From the NCBI GenBank assembly GCA_036123585.1, contig JAZADN010000047.1, positions 1-64,000 of the forward strand: a stretch of DNA of 64,000 nt, read 5' to 3'. The translations under genes were made by a program, and so were the position numbers. Under the pieces are notes generated by a model. That model was not told where the DNA came from. It saw only the letters and a program-made list of their open reading frames with translations, and searched no databases. Origin of the DNA: UBA9410 sp036123585. GTDB lineage: Bacteria; Actinomycetota; Acidimicrobiia; Acidimicrobiales; MedAcidi-G1. Below, in pieces: positions 18,076 to 26,234 of the stretch; position 1 is the first letter of the stretch, and each line of letters opens with the position of its first letter.

Positions 18076-19380
18076 ATGAGTGAGCATCATGTGGTGATCT
18101 CGGCCGACACGCACTGCGGGGCCGACCTGTGGGACTACAAGGAGTACCTGCCGTCGAGGTACCACGAGGACTTCGACATCTGGGCCAAGGGCATCAAGGA
18201 GGGCGAGCGTCGGACGGCCGAGGCGTTCAAGGACGCCGAACGCTCCCCGCTGAACGTCGGTGTCGACGGCGATCCGGCCGTGGACGGCAACCGTAACTAC
18301 GACTCCGACCGGCGCTTGCGTGAGCAGGCAGCTGATGGCGTGGTCGCCGCGGTGCTGTTTCCCAACACCCAACCCCCCTTCGCCCCGGCGGCGGCCAGCC
18401 AGTTCGAGGCCCCGGCCTACAGCGACGACATGGACCACCGGTGGGCAGGCCTGAAGGCGCACAATCGCTGGCTGCTCGACTTCGTGTCGCTGGCTCCCGA
18501 GCGGCGAGCCGGCATCTGCCAGATCTTCCTCGGGGACGTGGAAGGCTCGGTGGCCGAGATCGAGTGGGCGGCCGAAAACGGCCTGCGGGGTGGGGTCCTC
18601 GTACCCGGTACACCGCCCGACTCGCCCTTCGAGCCGCTGTACGCCAAGGATTACGAGCCCATCTGGGCGGCTGCAGAGGCCTGCGGAATGCCGCTCAACC
18701 ACCACTCCGGCGGGGCGACACCCAGTTTCGGCAACCACTTTCCGGCCTCGCTGGCCATGTTCATGCTCGAGGTCACCTGGTGGAGTCAGCGGGCCCTTTG
18801 GCACCTCATGTTCTCTGGCGTGTTCGAACGGCACCCCAACCTCCAGTGGGTCAACACCGAGAGCGGTACGGCCTGGGTACCTGAGACGCTGGCCAAACTG
18901 GACTCATTCCACGAGCGGATGAAGTACTCGGAGTACGGCTCGGAGGCCATCTTTGGCGGCATGGCAGTGGCCGGGATGTCGCTGAAGCCCAGCGAGTATT
19001 GGCAGCGCCAGTGCCACGTCGGCGCCAGCTTCCTTCGGCCCAGCGAGACCGAAGTAGTGCGCGAGATCGGTGTCGACAAGGTCATGTGGGGCTCCGACTA
19101 CCCGCATATCGAGGGCTCGCATCCCTACACCGACGAGCACCTGCGCCTCACCTTCGGACGGATGACCGAAGATGAGACGACCAGGCTGTTGACCACGAAT
19201 GCGGCACGGTTGTACCGGTTCGACGTGGCGGCCCTGCAGGCCCTGGCCGACGAGCACTGTCCGACCAAGGCCCACGTGGCTTCGGGCATCGACTACGCCG
19301 AGGTGCCCGACACCGGCAAGGGCTGCCCGGGTATGGCACCGCAGAACCAGGTGCCCGCGGTACCGATCGCAGTCGGCTGA
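18076..19380 (+). CDS. amidohydrolase family 2 protein (paralogue of the preceding gene)
   Basis: 434 residues from ATG 18076; a GTG three bases earlier is in frame, and AAGGAG at 18061 serves either. It has the same metal motifs as its neighbour: ISADTHCGA, LNHHSGG and WGSDYPHIEGSHP. The two proteins share domain layout but differ widely in the middle, so they may act on different intermediates or form a heteromer. The last base of its stop is the first base of the SDR start, indicating coupling. Confidence 0.88.
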   Translation: MSEHHVVISADTHCGADLWDYKEYLPSRYHEDFDIWAKGIKEGERRTAEAFKDAERSPLNVGVDGDPAVDGNRNYDSDRRLREQAADGVVAAVLFPNTQPPFAPAAASQFEAPAYSDDMDHRWAGLKAHNRWLLDFVSLAPERRAGICQIFLGDVEGSVAEIEWAAENGLRGGVLVPGTPPDSPFEPLYAKDYEPIWAAAEACGMPLNHHSGGATPSFGNHFPASLAMFMLEVTWWSQRALWHLMFSGVFERHPNLQWVNTESGTAWVPETLAKLDSFHERMKYSEYGSEAIFGGMAVAGMSLKPSEYWQRQCHVGASFLRPSETEVVREIGVDKVMWGSDYPHIEGSHPYTDEHLRLTFGRMTEDETTRLLTTNAARLYRFDVAALQALADEHCPTKAHVASGIDYAEVPDTGKGCPGMAPQNQVPAVPIAVG

Positions 19381-20291
19381 TGGAACCCGCATCGGAGGGC
19401 CTGGAGGCCCTGGAGGTGACGGGTTCGGTTGCCGTGGTCACTGGTGGGGCCAACGGCATCGGCCGAGGAATCGTCCGAGCCCTGCTGGAGGCCGACGCCA
19501 CCGTCGTGGTTGCCGACGTCGAGCAGGACGTGCTCGACACCACCGTGGCCGCACTGTCGGCCACCTACCCGGGACGTATCAGCGGCGTGGTCACCGACGT
19601 CTCCGACGAGGCTTCCACCGACGAACTGGCCGCCCACGTCTTTGCTGCACACGGACGTTGCAACCTGCTGTTCAACAACGCTGGTGTGGGCTCCGGCGGA
19701 GGCGGACGCATGTGGACGCATGAACCCAACGATTGGCGCTGGTGCTACTCAGTGAATGTGTTCGGCGTGGCCAATGGGATCATGTCGTTCGTGGGCCGGA
19801 TGTTGGAGTCCGGAGAGCCCGGCCACGTGGTCAACACCTCGTCGGGCGACGGCGGCTTCGCCCCGGTGCCCAACGCTGGCGTGTACGCCTCTTCGAAGGC
19901 TGCGGTCAGTTGTCTCACCGAGGCGTTGGCCCACCAGCTGGCCGAGGACTCCGACCGGGTTGGGGCGTCGGTCTTCTACCCGTCCGGCGGTCTGATGGAC
20001 ACCGGCCTGTTTTCCTCGCACCGGAACCGTCCGGCCGAGCTAGAGCGGGTAAGGGGCGGGACCGGCCGGTCATCGATGACCTTCCAGCAGATGAAGGACC
20101 TGCTGGAGAAGGCCGGCCGCGATGTGAAGGTCGCCGATCTCGACGAGCTGGGCCGCTGGGTGGTCGAGTGCACCGCCCAGCGGCAGTACATCATCGGCCG
20201 CGACCTGGATCACACCGTCGACCTGCTGCACCGCCGGGCCGACGCCATCGGGGCTCTGGACCTGCCGCCCCACCACCAGATGGGGCTCTGA
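19380..20291 (+). CDS. short-chain dehydrogenase/reductase
   Basis: 303 residues, ATG overlapping the upstream stop by one base. Classical SDR motifs are present: TGGANGIG (cofactor binding, about residues 21-28), NNAG, the catalytic Ser in NTSSGDGG, and YASSK (catalytic Tyr and Lys). The C-terminus carries an insert with FQQMKDLLEKAGRDV before the last helices. It would act on an alcohol or ketone in the pathway served by the two amidohydrolases. It converges with the selenoprotein operon. Confidence 0.9.
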   Translation: MEPASEGLEALEVTGSVAVVTGGANGIGRGIVRALLEADATVVVADVEQDVLDTTVAALSATYPGRISGVVTDVSDEASTDELAAHVFAAHGRCNLLFNNAGVGSGGGGRMWTHEPNDWRWCYSVNVFGVANGIMSFVGRMLESGEPGHVVNTSSGDGGFAPVPNAGVYASSKAAVSCLTEALAHQLAEDSDRVGASVFYPSGGLMDTGLFSSHRNRPAELERVRGGTGRSSMTFQQMKDLLEKAGRDVKVADLDELGRWVVECTAQRQYIIGRDLDHTVDLLHRRADAIGALDLPPHHQMGL

Positions 20292-20337
20292 GGTCGATCC
20301 CTTCGGACGGTCTCCGTCTACCAGCAGGACCGAACCT

Positions 20338-21216
20338 TCACCGGGAATGGGCGCCTGAAAGGCTGGTCGCCAGGCCTTCGTCGTTGGCCGGACGGCTGCG
20401 GGACAAAAACGCTCCAGCGTCGGCCAGGACGAACTGCCCGGTCACGCACCGGGCTAGGTCGCTGGTCAGGAAGACGGCCATGCGGGCCAGTTCGTCGTGG
20501 TCGACCATGCGCCGTAGCGGTGTCGACGCCACCAGAGCGGCCACGCGGTCCTCGGTGAACGCAGCGGCCACCGTCTCGGTCAGCGTGGTGCCCGGTGCCA
20601 TGGCGTTGACCCGTATCCCTTCAGGGCCCAACTCGACGGCCATGGTGGTCACCAGATGGTTGAGGGCTGCCTTGGCCGCCGCATAGGCGCTGTTGTAGGG
20701 CGCCGGACGGGTGGTCTCGCCGGACGTCACGAAGAGGATGACGCCGTCGCCCGATCCGTCGGCGGGGCGACCGTCCTCGGAGCGGGCCAGCATCGCCTCG
20801 GCAGCGGCACGACCGCACAGAGCAGCCTGCACAAGGTTCTGGTCGACGATGTCGCGCCAGTCATCGCCCCAGGTGTCGGTGAACGGCCGGGGTCGCCGAC
20901 CTTTCGGGAGCATCCCCACGTTGGCCACGGTCACGTCGAGCCTGCCTAGGCGGTCGACGGTGGTCGCCACCATGGCCTCCACAGCCTCATCGTCCCGGCA
21001 GTCCGCAGGCACGGCCACTGCGGAACCGGTCCCCTTCTCGGCCTCCGCTTCGGCGTTGATCTCCGAGGTGACGGCCTCGGCTCGCTCGGGGACTAGATCG
21101 TTGACGGCCACCGCGGCGCCGGAACGGGCCAGCCAACGGGCGATCTCCCGACCGATGCCGGCGCCCGCACCGGTGACCAGCGCCCGCCTTCCCGCGTGGT
21201 TGATCGAGATGCTCAT
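20338..21216 (-). CDS. short-chain dehydrogenase/reductase in the selenoprotein operon
   Basis: 292 residues. Cofactor motif TGAGAGIG (about residues 15-22), VANVGM in place of the usual NNAG, catalytic Ser in FVTSGET, and YAAAK with catalytic Tyr and Lys; the C-terminus has CVTGQFVLADAGAFL. The start ATG overlaps the stop of the UGSC selenoprotein gene (ATGA), so it is the third gene of a tightly coupled operon read leftward. The link suggests it reduces or oxidises a substrate or product handled by the selenoprotein (inference). Confidence 0.9.
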   Translation of the reverse strand: MSISINHAGRRALVTGAGAGIGREIARWLARSGAAVAVNDLVPERAEAVTSEINAEAEAEKGTGSAVAVPADCRDDEAVEAMVATTVDRLGRLDVTVANVGMLPKGRRPRPFTDTWGDDWRDIVDQNLVQAALCGRAAAEAMLARSEDGRPADGSGDGVILFVTSGETTRPAPYNSAYAAAKAALNHLVTTMAVELGPEGIRVNAMAPGTTLTETVAAAFTEDRVAALVASTPLRRMVDHDELARMAVFLTSDLARCVTGQFVLADAGAFLSRSRPANDEGLATSLSGAHSR

Positions 21217-21755
21217 CGTGCCCTCCCTTCCGCCGTATGGCCCCCGGTCAGCAGGGCCAGCACCTCATCGACCACGCCGTCGGCGCGACGTCGGATTTCG
21301 TCGGGATCGACGCCGCCGATGGGGTGGGCCACCGACACCATCCGCAGGTCGGGAAGGCCGAAGTCGGCAGCTGTCCGGGTAGCCAGGTCGCTCAGGGCGC
21401 TGGTGGCCACCAGCACGGTGGGTCGACCGGCCTGCTCGAGGTGGATTGAGTCGTGGACACTCCACGACGTGCAACTCCCTCAATCGGCAGTGCCGGTGAG
21501 GATGACGTCGACCTCCTCGGCCAATAGGCCGAGGACTTGGTCCTCACAGGCGGTGGCCGCGTTCTTGGTCTCGGTGCGGACCACGGTTGCTCCGGTGCGG
21601 TCTGCCAGCCTTTCGGCGAGTTGCCCCAGGAGCACGTCGGCGTTGGGCTTTCGGTTGTCGAGGATGCCGATACGCCGTCCGGCTAGGACCGTTGGCGAGG
21701 GGGCCAACTCGGCCGGTGGCTGGGCGAAGCCTCCATCAGGTCGGTAGATCAGCAC
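21213..21755 (-). CDS. UGSC-family selenoprotein with in-frame UGA as selenocysteine
   Basis: Read from GTG 21755, the frame is interrupted by a single TGA at 21482-21480 and then continues to a stop at 21213, giving 180 residues with Sec at position 92. The flanking sequence TGTAD-U-GSC-TSWSVHDSIHLE is the hallmark of the UGSC family, whose Cys homologues carry CGSC at this point. An N-terminal ILDNRKPNADVLLGQLAERL and a C-terminal PTVLVATSALSDLA support one continuous fold across the TGA. A perfect seven-pair stem with a five-base loop follows the TGA by 11 bases (21450-21468), as expected of a bacterial SECIS. selA and selB are in this window. The GTG overlaps the upstream gene's end by seven bases and the stop overlaps the SDR start. 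The family's reaction is unknown; a thiol/selenol redox role is inferred. Confidence 0.9.
21450..21468 (-). promoter_or_regulatory. bacterial SECIS hairpin downstream of the recoded UGA
   Basis: In the mRNA, GUCGUGG and CCACGAC pair perfectly around the loop AGUGU. The stem begins 11 bases after the UGA, within the distance used by bacterial SelB-dependent SECIS elements, and the loop carries a G among its first two bases, as in the bacterial consensus. Confidence 0.8.
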
Positions 21756-22813
21756 GGTCGGCCTTCCGGTTCTTGAATGGGAAGGGTGACGCTGCGAGTC
21801 ATACCCCAGCTGGGGACCACAGAGCTGTGTTTCCCTGGCCCGCCGACGACCATGGTCCGCACGTTGTCGGGGTGCTCCGTCATGGGCACCAGTTCATCGT
21901 CGGCCAACTGATCCATCCACGAAGCCCAGGCCCGTAGGCCGAAGGCCCGCTTCAACTCGCCGGCCGGCAGCCGGGCCCTCTGGAACAGGTAGGACGACAC
22001 GTCGCGGCGCGACCAGCCGGCGGCCGCGCAGGTGGCGGCGTGCTCGGGGCACAGCAGCACGAAGAACTCGCCCTGGCTGATGCAGGCGTTGTTCTGGGCG
22101 GTGGTGGCCATGGCTGACGCCACCTTGTCGAGGATGCGGGCTGGGTCGTCGGACTCCATGTCGTGCACGTTGTGGGGAGCCTCACCGCAGTGGACGGTCA
22201 CCGCCGAGGGGGCCTCCATGCCGATGGCGGATGGGTAGAGAGGCCACGGCGAGGCGTCGGCGTTCTCGGCCACGCAGAGTCCATACTTGGCCGGGCCTCC
22301 CTGGGTTGAGGCATCGCCGTCACCTGGGATGGCTCCGGCCACGTGGAGGAGCACCAGCCGCAGGGCCCGACCGGTGGTGGCGTTGGCCCGGTTGCCGGGT
22401 CCGAGGGCACCGCGGCCGCCGTTGTAGCCGCCGCTGCGGGCCACCTCGCCGTGGACCACCACCAGGGGCGCCACGTTGTGGGTGGTGGCGTTGACACCCC
22501 GCAGGTTCACCTCAGGGCGGGCCAGGGCCCGCACGGCGGCGACCAGGACCGGCAGGTGTTCGGGACGACAGCCAGCCATCACCGCGTTGACGGCCAGGGT
22601 CCGTCGGGTGGCTTCGCCAAAACGGGGAGGGAGGACGGCCACCACCTCGTCGGGGTCGGTTCTCGGACACCCGAGGAGCATGGCGTCGACTCGTTCGGTG
22701 GTGGGGGCGACCACCGGCAGTCCGTCGCCCCAGCCGTGCTCAGCCATGGCATCGATGAGGTCGGCGTCATCGTCTACTTGGAGCAGGTCCTCTGAAAAGA
22801 TGTCTACAGTCAT
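21749..22813 (-). CDS. conserved protein of unknown function, first gene of the selenoprotein operon
   Basis: 354 residues from ATG 22813. I do not recognise an enzyme family with a known reaction. Conserved-looking segments are GWGDGLPVVAPTTERVDAML near the N-terminus, a central LRGVNATTHNVAPLVVVHG, GPGNRANATTGRALRLVLL, and several cysteines (MAGC, YGLCVAEN, VHCGE, NNACISQGEF). The glycine- and asparagine-rich centre suggests a ligand-binding site. It overlaps the selenoprotein gene by seven bases, so the two products are probably made in equal amounts and may form a complex. A divergent TetR gene starts 52 bases upstream. Confidence 0.8.
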   Translation of the reverse strand: MTVDIFSEDLLQVDDDADLIDAMAEHGWGDGLPVVAPTTERVDAMLLGCPRTDPDEVVAVLPPRFGEATRRTLAVNAVMAGCRPEHLPVLVAAVRALARPEVNLRGVNATTHNVAPLVVVHGEVARSGGYNGGRGALGPGNRANATTGRALRLVLLHVAGAIPGDGDASTQGGPAKYGLCVAENADASPWPLYPSAIGMEAPSAVTVHCGEAPHNVHDMESDDPARILDKVASAMATTAQNNACISQGEFFVLLCPEHAATCAAAGWSRRDVSSYLFQRARLPAGELKRAFGLRAWASWMDQLADDELVPMTEHPDNVRTMVVGGPGKHSSVVPSWGMTRSVTLPIQEPEGRPC

Positions 22814-22830
22814 CAGTCATAAGTCTGACA

Positions 22831-22842
22831 GGTGTTGACACC
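22831..22842. promoter_or_regulatory. putative TetR operator in the divergent gap of the selenoprotein operon
   Basis: GGTGT-TG-ACACC, a short inverted repeat, lies centrally in the 52-base gap between the selenoprotein operon and the divergent TetR gene. A regulator bound here could shut both promoters. The assignment rests only on position and symmetry. Confidence 0.4.
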
Positions 22843-22865
22843 CGGGGCAAGGCCCGCTTGAATCG

Positions 22866-23477
22866 ATGGGCATGGCGGCACGTCGCGGGGTCACGGCTGA
22901 ACAGGTGGTCGAGGCCGCGCTTTCCCTGTTGGACGAGGCCGGGCGACTCGATGCAGTGCGTCCCGCGTCGGTGGCCGGACGGCTCGGCATCCGCAGCCAG
23001 TCGCTTTATGCCCATGTGGACGGCGTTGACGGCCTGCGGCGCCTGCTCGCTCTGCGGTGTCTCAGCGACTTGTCCGAGGTGGTCACGATGGCTGCCGTCG
23101 GCCGGTCGGGGCGTGACGCCGTGGAGGCCATCGTCCGGGCTCAACTCGATTTCGCGCTCGTCCATCCAGGTCGGTCCGAGGCCGCCCTCCACCCGCCGGG
23201 TGACGACCCTGATCTGGCGGTGGCCATCGACAGGGCCGGCGGTCCACTTCGCACCGTTCTGGCCAGCCTCGGTCTCGATGACGAAGCCCGGGTCCACTGG
23301 GTCCGGCTTCAGCTGGCCCTGACTGCGGGCTATTCGTCCCTGGTTCGAGACGGTCGCCTCACCCTGTCCCCGGAACCGTCGACCACCGTCGACCACCTGG
23401 TGGCGGCGATGCTCGATCAGCTGCCCGACTTGTCATCCGGCCAGCCTCCTATCGGACAAGAGATCGCTCGCATATAG
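22866..23477 (+). CDS. TetR family transcriptional regulator, divergent from selenoprotein operon
   Basis: 203 residues from ATG 22866; ATG 22872 is an alternative. The HTH reads VVEAALSLLDEAGRLDAVRPASVAGRLGIRSQSLYAHVDGVDGLRRLL, and the C-terminus (FALVHPGRSEAALHPP, HWVRLQLALTAGYSSLVRDGRLTLSPEPSTTVDHLVAAM) matches the WHG-type TetR ligand domain. Divergence from the three-gene operon with an inverted repeat between makes it the probable repressor of that operon and of itself. The ligand is unknown. Confidence 0.88.
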   Translation: MGMAARRGVTAEQVVEAALSLLDEAGRLDAVRPASVAGRLGIRSQSLYAHVDGVDGLRRLLALRCLSDLSEVVTMAAVGRSGRDAVEAIVRAQLDFALVHPGRSEAALHPPGDDPDLAVAIDRAGGPLRTVLASLGLDDEARVHWVRLQLALTAGYSSLVRDGRLTLSPEPSTTVDHLVAAMLDQLPDLSSGQPPIGQEIARI

Positions 23478-23597
23478 CCGAGGACCAACTGCTCGTCTTG
23501 CCCTGCCCGCCGACTCTCCTGGCCGTCCCGTGATGGACCGTCGGGAGGTCTGCGTCTACCGTCGCGTGGGAACGGTGAACTCGAGGAGGCAGACGCC

Positions 23598-25010
23598 ATG
23601 CGACGACTGATGAGCATTCGGATCGGTGCGCTGCTGGCGATCGCTCTGGTGGCCGCGGCCTGCGGTGGAGGGGAGTCGGCCGACCCGGCGCCGACCACCG
23701 CAGTCCCTACAACGGCTGCTCCGACCACGACGGCTGCTCCGACCACCACTGAGCCGCCCGACGAGCCGCTGGTCACCACAACCACCGCACCGGTCGAGAC
23801 CACGACGACCACGACCATCGTCCTCACCGACTCGTTCCGCGGTGTCACGGCTGAGACCATCAAGCTCGGGTTCGCTTCGATCGACTTCGAGTACTTCAAC
23901 GAGACCTTTGGCTTCAACCTCACCTATGCGAACTACGACGACACGGTCGACGTGTATGTCGAGTACATCAACGCGACGGGAGGGATCGTCGGACGGATGG
24001 TCGAAGTTGTCCACGCCCACTTCCTGCCCGTCGGCCCGGTGACTGCCGAGGCGGCCTGCATCGAACTCACCCAGGACCACCAGGTGTTCGCCGTAATGAA
24101 CGGATTCGCCGGGCCCGGCGCCGAAAACGTCAACGCCTGCTTCAGTGCCACCTACGACACAATTCTGGTGGGTGGTAAGCCGACCCCAGAGCAACTCGAG
24201 CAGTCGACCGCTCCATGGATCTCCTACGACATCAGCCTCGGACGCCGTGGTCGGGCCTTCGTGAATCTGCTGGAGGAGACAGGAGAACTCGGTGGCCTTG
24301 GACCGGTCATGGTGTTGGGCGCCAATGTCGAGTACGAGCCGATGATGGCCGATGTCAAGGATGCATTGTCCTCTGCGGGAGCCGAGGTGCCGATCTCCGT
24401 GGCTAACCCCGACACGGGCGACGAGACGGCGACGATCGCTTACCTCGAGGTGCTCCTCGAGCGAGCCCGTGGGGAGGGCGTGTCGACGATCTTCGTGGTG
24501 GGCGAGGCCGAATACGCCCTGCAGTACCTGTTCAGTATGGGCGACGAGTTCACCGTGCTCATCCTCAATGGCGACTCGGCGAACAGTTGGGCCACCGCGC
24601 CCCCCGAGGGCATCGAGCGGTCGGGTCGCCTGCTAACCAACAAGTCCTTCGAATCGCGTGGGGACGCTGACGTGGCCGACTGCCTGGCCATCGTTGAGGC
24701 CGGACTCGGCCACGAGGTTCTGTCCCCCGACCTGCTGCAGGAAGGTGAGAAGAACTACTGGGCTGCCCTGCAGAACACTTGCAAGTCGTTCGAGTTGTTC
24801 CGCCATATCGCCACGGCCGCCGGGCCTGACCTCACCAACGACTCGTTCCGGACCGCAGCCGAGGCGTTGGGTGCGTTTTCGTTCACCGGCGTGCCCTATG
24901 CCTCGTTGGGGCCGGGCAAGGCAGATGCCCGCGACACCCTGAGCCTCGCCGAGTGGGACCACGAGGCCGGAGTCTGGATGGCGCTTTCGCCTCCGGTCAA
25001 CGTCCGCTGA
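23598..25010 (+). CDS. type I periplasmic-binding lipoprotein (LivJ/LivK-like)
   Basis: 470 residues, ATG 23598 with GAGGAGG upstream. A lipoprotein signal peptide is clear: basic MRRLMSIR, hydrophobic ALLAIALVAAAC with the lipobox Cys at about residue 22, then a Thr/Pro-rich tether (repeated TTAAPTTT) of about 50 residues. The mature part has the branched-chain-amino-acid-binding fold (GVTAETIKLGFASIDF, VEYINATGGIVGRMVEVVHAH, FRTAAEALGAFSFTGVPYASLGPGKADARDT). No transporter subunits lie next to it, so it is an orphan that could serve the LivF/G system or act as a sensor. Confidence 0.88.
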   Translation: MRRLMSIRIGALLAIALVAAACGGGESADPAPTTAVPTTAAPTTTAAPTTTEPPDEPLVTTTTAPVETTTTTTIVLTDSFRGVTAETIKLGFASIDFEYFNETFGFNLTYANYDDTVDVYVEYINATGGIVGRMVEVVHAHFLPVGPVTAEAACIELTQDHQVFAVMNGFAGPGAENVNACFSATYDTILVGGKPTPEQLEQSTAPWISYDISLGRRGRAFVNLLEETGELGGLGPVMVLGANVEYEPMMADVKDALSSAGAEVPISVANPDTGDETATIAYLEVLLERARGEGVSTIFVVGEAEYALQYLFSMGDEFTVLILNGDSANSWATAPPEGIERSGRLLTNKSFESRGDADVADCLAIVEAGLGHEVLSPDLLQEGEKNYWAALQNTCKSFELFRHIATAAGPDLTNDSFRTAAEALGAFSFTGVPYASLGPGKADARDTLSLAEWDHEAGVWMALSPPVNVR

Positions 25011-25105
25011 TCTCGGGGCTCTGGGCACCAAGCCCGGTTGTTTCCAGGCGCTGGTGGTCAGGAACGCGACGATGCCCAGACCCTGGGGTCCGGACATCGT
25101 CGGGG

Positions 25106-25195
25106 TGGCGGAAGGTGTGGGATTCGAACCCACGGTGACCCGGAGGCCACAACGGCTTTCGAGGCCGCCCCATTCGTCCGCTCTGGCAACCTTCC
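25106..25195 (-). tRNA. tRNA-Ser (CGA)
   Basis: On the minus strand a class II tRNA folds with acceptor GGAAGG/CCTTCC, an anticodon stem around loop CTCGAAA (anticodon CGA), a long variable arm and a T-loop GGTTCGAATCC. Discriminator G and an encoded CCA are included in the span. Confidence 0.95.
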
Positions 25196-25264
25196 ACCGA
25201 CGAGGCTACTGAGGCCCCCCGGACCGCCCAACCGGAACGAGCCGTGGCTGCAAGGGTACGTGGG

Positions 25265-25744
25265 TCAGCGGCGGTCATTGAAGAAGTCGGTGAGTAGGGC
25301 AGCGCACTCGTCGGCCCGAACGCCGAAGACGGTGGGGACCTCGTGGTTGAGGCGGGGGTCAGCTCCCAGGTGGTAAAGGCTTCCCATTGCTCCAGCATCG
25401 TCGTTGGTCGCTCCCCAGACGACCCGACCGAGTCGTGAGGCCCATGCCGCACCGGCGCACATCGGGCAGGGCTCCAGCGTCACCAACAGCGTGGCGGCTT
25501 CGAGGCGCCAGGAGCCGAGGGCCTCCGCGGCATCGCGCAGGGCAAGGACCTCGGCGTGGGCGGTGGGGTCGCCGGTGGCCTCGCGTTCGTTGTGGCGACG
25601 AGACACCACCACGCCGTCGACCACCACCACGGCGCCAACCGGGACGTCGCCAGCCTCGCGGGCCGCCGTGGCCTCCTCCAGGGCCACGCCCATCCAGGCG
25701 TCTAGATCGTCCCGGCTTCCTGAGTGGTGCTCGACATCGTCCAC
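25265..25744 (-). CDS. tadA: tRNA-specific adenosine-34 deaminase
   Basis: A deaminase of 159 residues that makes inosine at the wobble position of tRNA-Arg. The zinc site is visible as HAEVLALRDAAE (His plus catalytic Glu) and PCPMCAGA (two Cys). GTG 25744 was chosen because homologues begin a few residues before WMGVALEEA. The frame stays open upstream to 26032, but that extension translates a 33-base tandem repeat (eleven-residue units like GTGAFAPGLGH) and the SRP RNA, so it is not coding. It lies downstream of the SRP RNA gene on the same strand. Confidence 0.92.
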   Translation of the reverse strand: MDDVEHHSGSRDDLDAWMGVALEEATAAREAGDVPVGAVVVVDGVVVSRRHNEREATGDPTAHAEVLALRDAAEALGSWRLEAATLLVTLEPCPMCAGAAWASRLGRVVWGATNDDAGAMGSLYHLGADPRLNHEVPTVFGVRADECAALLTDFFNDRR

Positions 25745-25770
25745 GGGTCGACGATACGCGGGACCGCGGG

Positions 25771-25920
25771 GCGCGACCGCACCCGTCCCATGTCCGAGGC
25801 CGGGCGCGACCGCACCCGTCCCATGTCCGAGGCCGGGCGCGAAGGCACCCGTCCCATGTCCGAGGCCGGGCGCGAAGGCACCCGTCCCATGTCCGAGGCC
25901 GGGCGCGAAGGCACCCGTCC
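25771..25920. repeat. 33-bp tandem repeat, about 4.5 copies
   Basis: Units start at 25771, 25804, 25837, 25870 and 25903 (the last is partial). Each contains the core CACCCGTCCCATGTCCGAGG. Copies 1-2 read GCGCGACCG and copies 3-5 GCGCGAAGG at the left end; the rest is identical. Such identity implies recent expansion. The array separates the SRP RNA gene from tadA and would be transcribed if they share a promoter. A 33-base period keeps any reading frame open, which produces a false N-terminal extension of tadA. Confidence 0.95.
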
Positions 25921-25926
25921 TCGAGC

Positions 25927-26032
25927 GTGGCGGCCAGGTGATCTGCGGCACTCCGGGGATTCCGCTGAGAGCTGCTGCCTTCCGGCCCTGACTCGGTTCA
26001 CGGGTCCCGGTCGCACAGGACCCGACCGCCAC
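25927..26032 (-). ncRNA. ffs: signal recognition particle RNA, small bacterial type (4.5S)
   Basis: The minus strand contains the conserved SRP domain IV signature GTCAGGGCCGGAAGGCAGCAGC, interrupted here only as two short pieces: GTCAGGGCCGGAAGG followed by CAGCAGC. Long complementary ends (GTGGCGGTCGGGT... with ...CCTGGCCGCCAC) close the single long hairpin of about 106 bases. Position between tadA and dnaX is the usual one in actinobacteria. The product binds Ffh for co-translational targeting. Confidence 0.93.
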
Positions 26033-26096
26033 ACTCCAGAACGGGTGCTCCGCAACGATACCCTTGGCGCCCGGATCTGGGCTCCGGCCGGGTCCT

Positions 26097-26186
26097 GGAG
26101 GGATGCGAGAGCGGACGATTCGGCACGCCTGGAACGCGTGTGTGGCTTTACGGTCACCGTGGGTTCGAATCCCACTCCCTCCGCCA
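26097..26186 (+). tRNA. tRNA-Ser (GGA)
   Basis: A class II tRNA with acceptor GGAGGGA/TCCCTCC, anticodon stem CACGC/GCGTG around loop CTGGAAC (anticodon GGA), long variable arm, and T-arm with GGGTTCGAATCCC. CCA is encoded and included. It lies between the SRP RNA and dnaX. Confidence 0.95.
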
Positions 26187-26234
26187 AAGCTCCGGCCAGC
26201 GGCTGCCGTCCGACCCCCGCTGTAGGGTCGGCCC

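Noticed and set aside
25771..25920. Possible CRISPR array
   Set aside because: The repeats are directly adjacent with no spacers and no cas genes nearby.
25745..26032. N-terminal extension of tadA with eleven-residue repeats
   Set aside because: It translates the 33-bp tandem repeat and the antisense-free SRP RNA itself, and homologues of TadA begin near GTG 25744.
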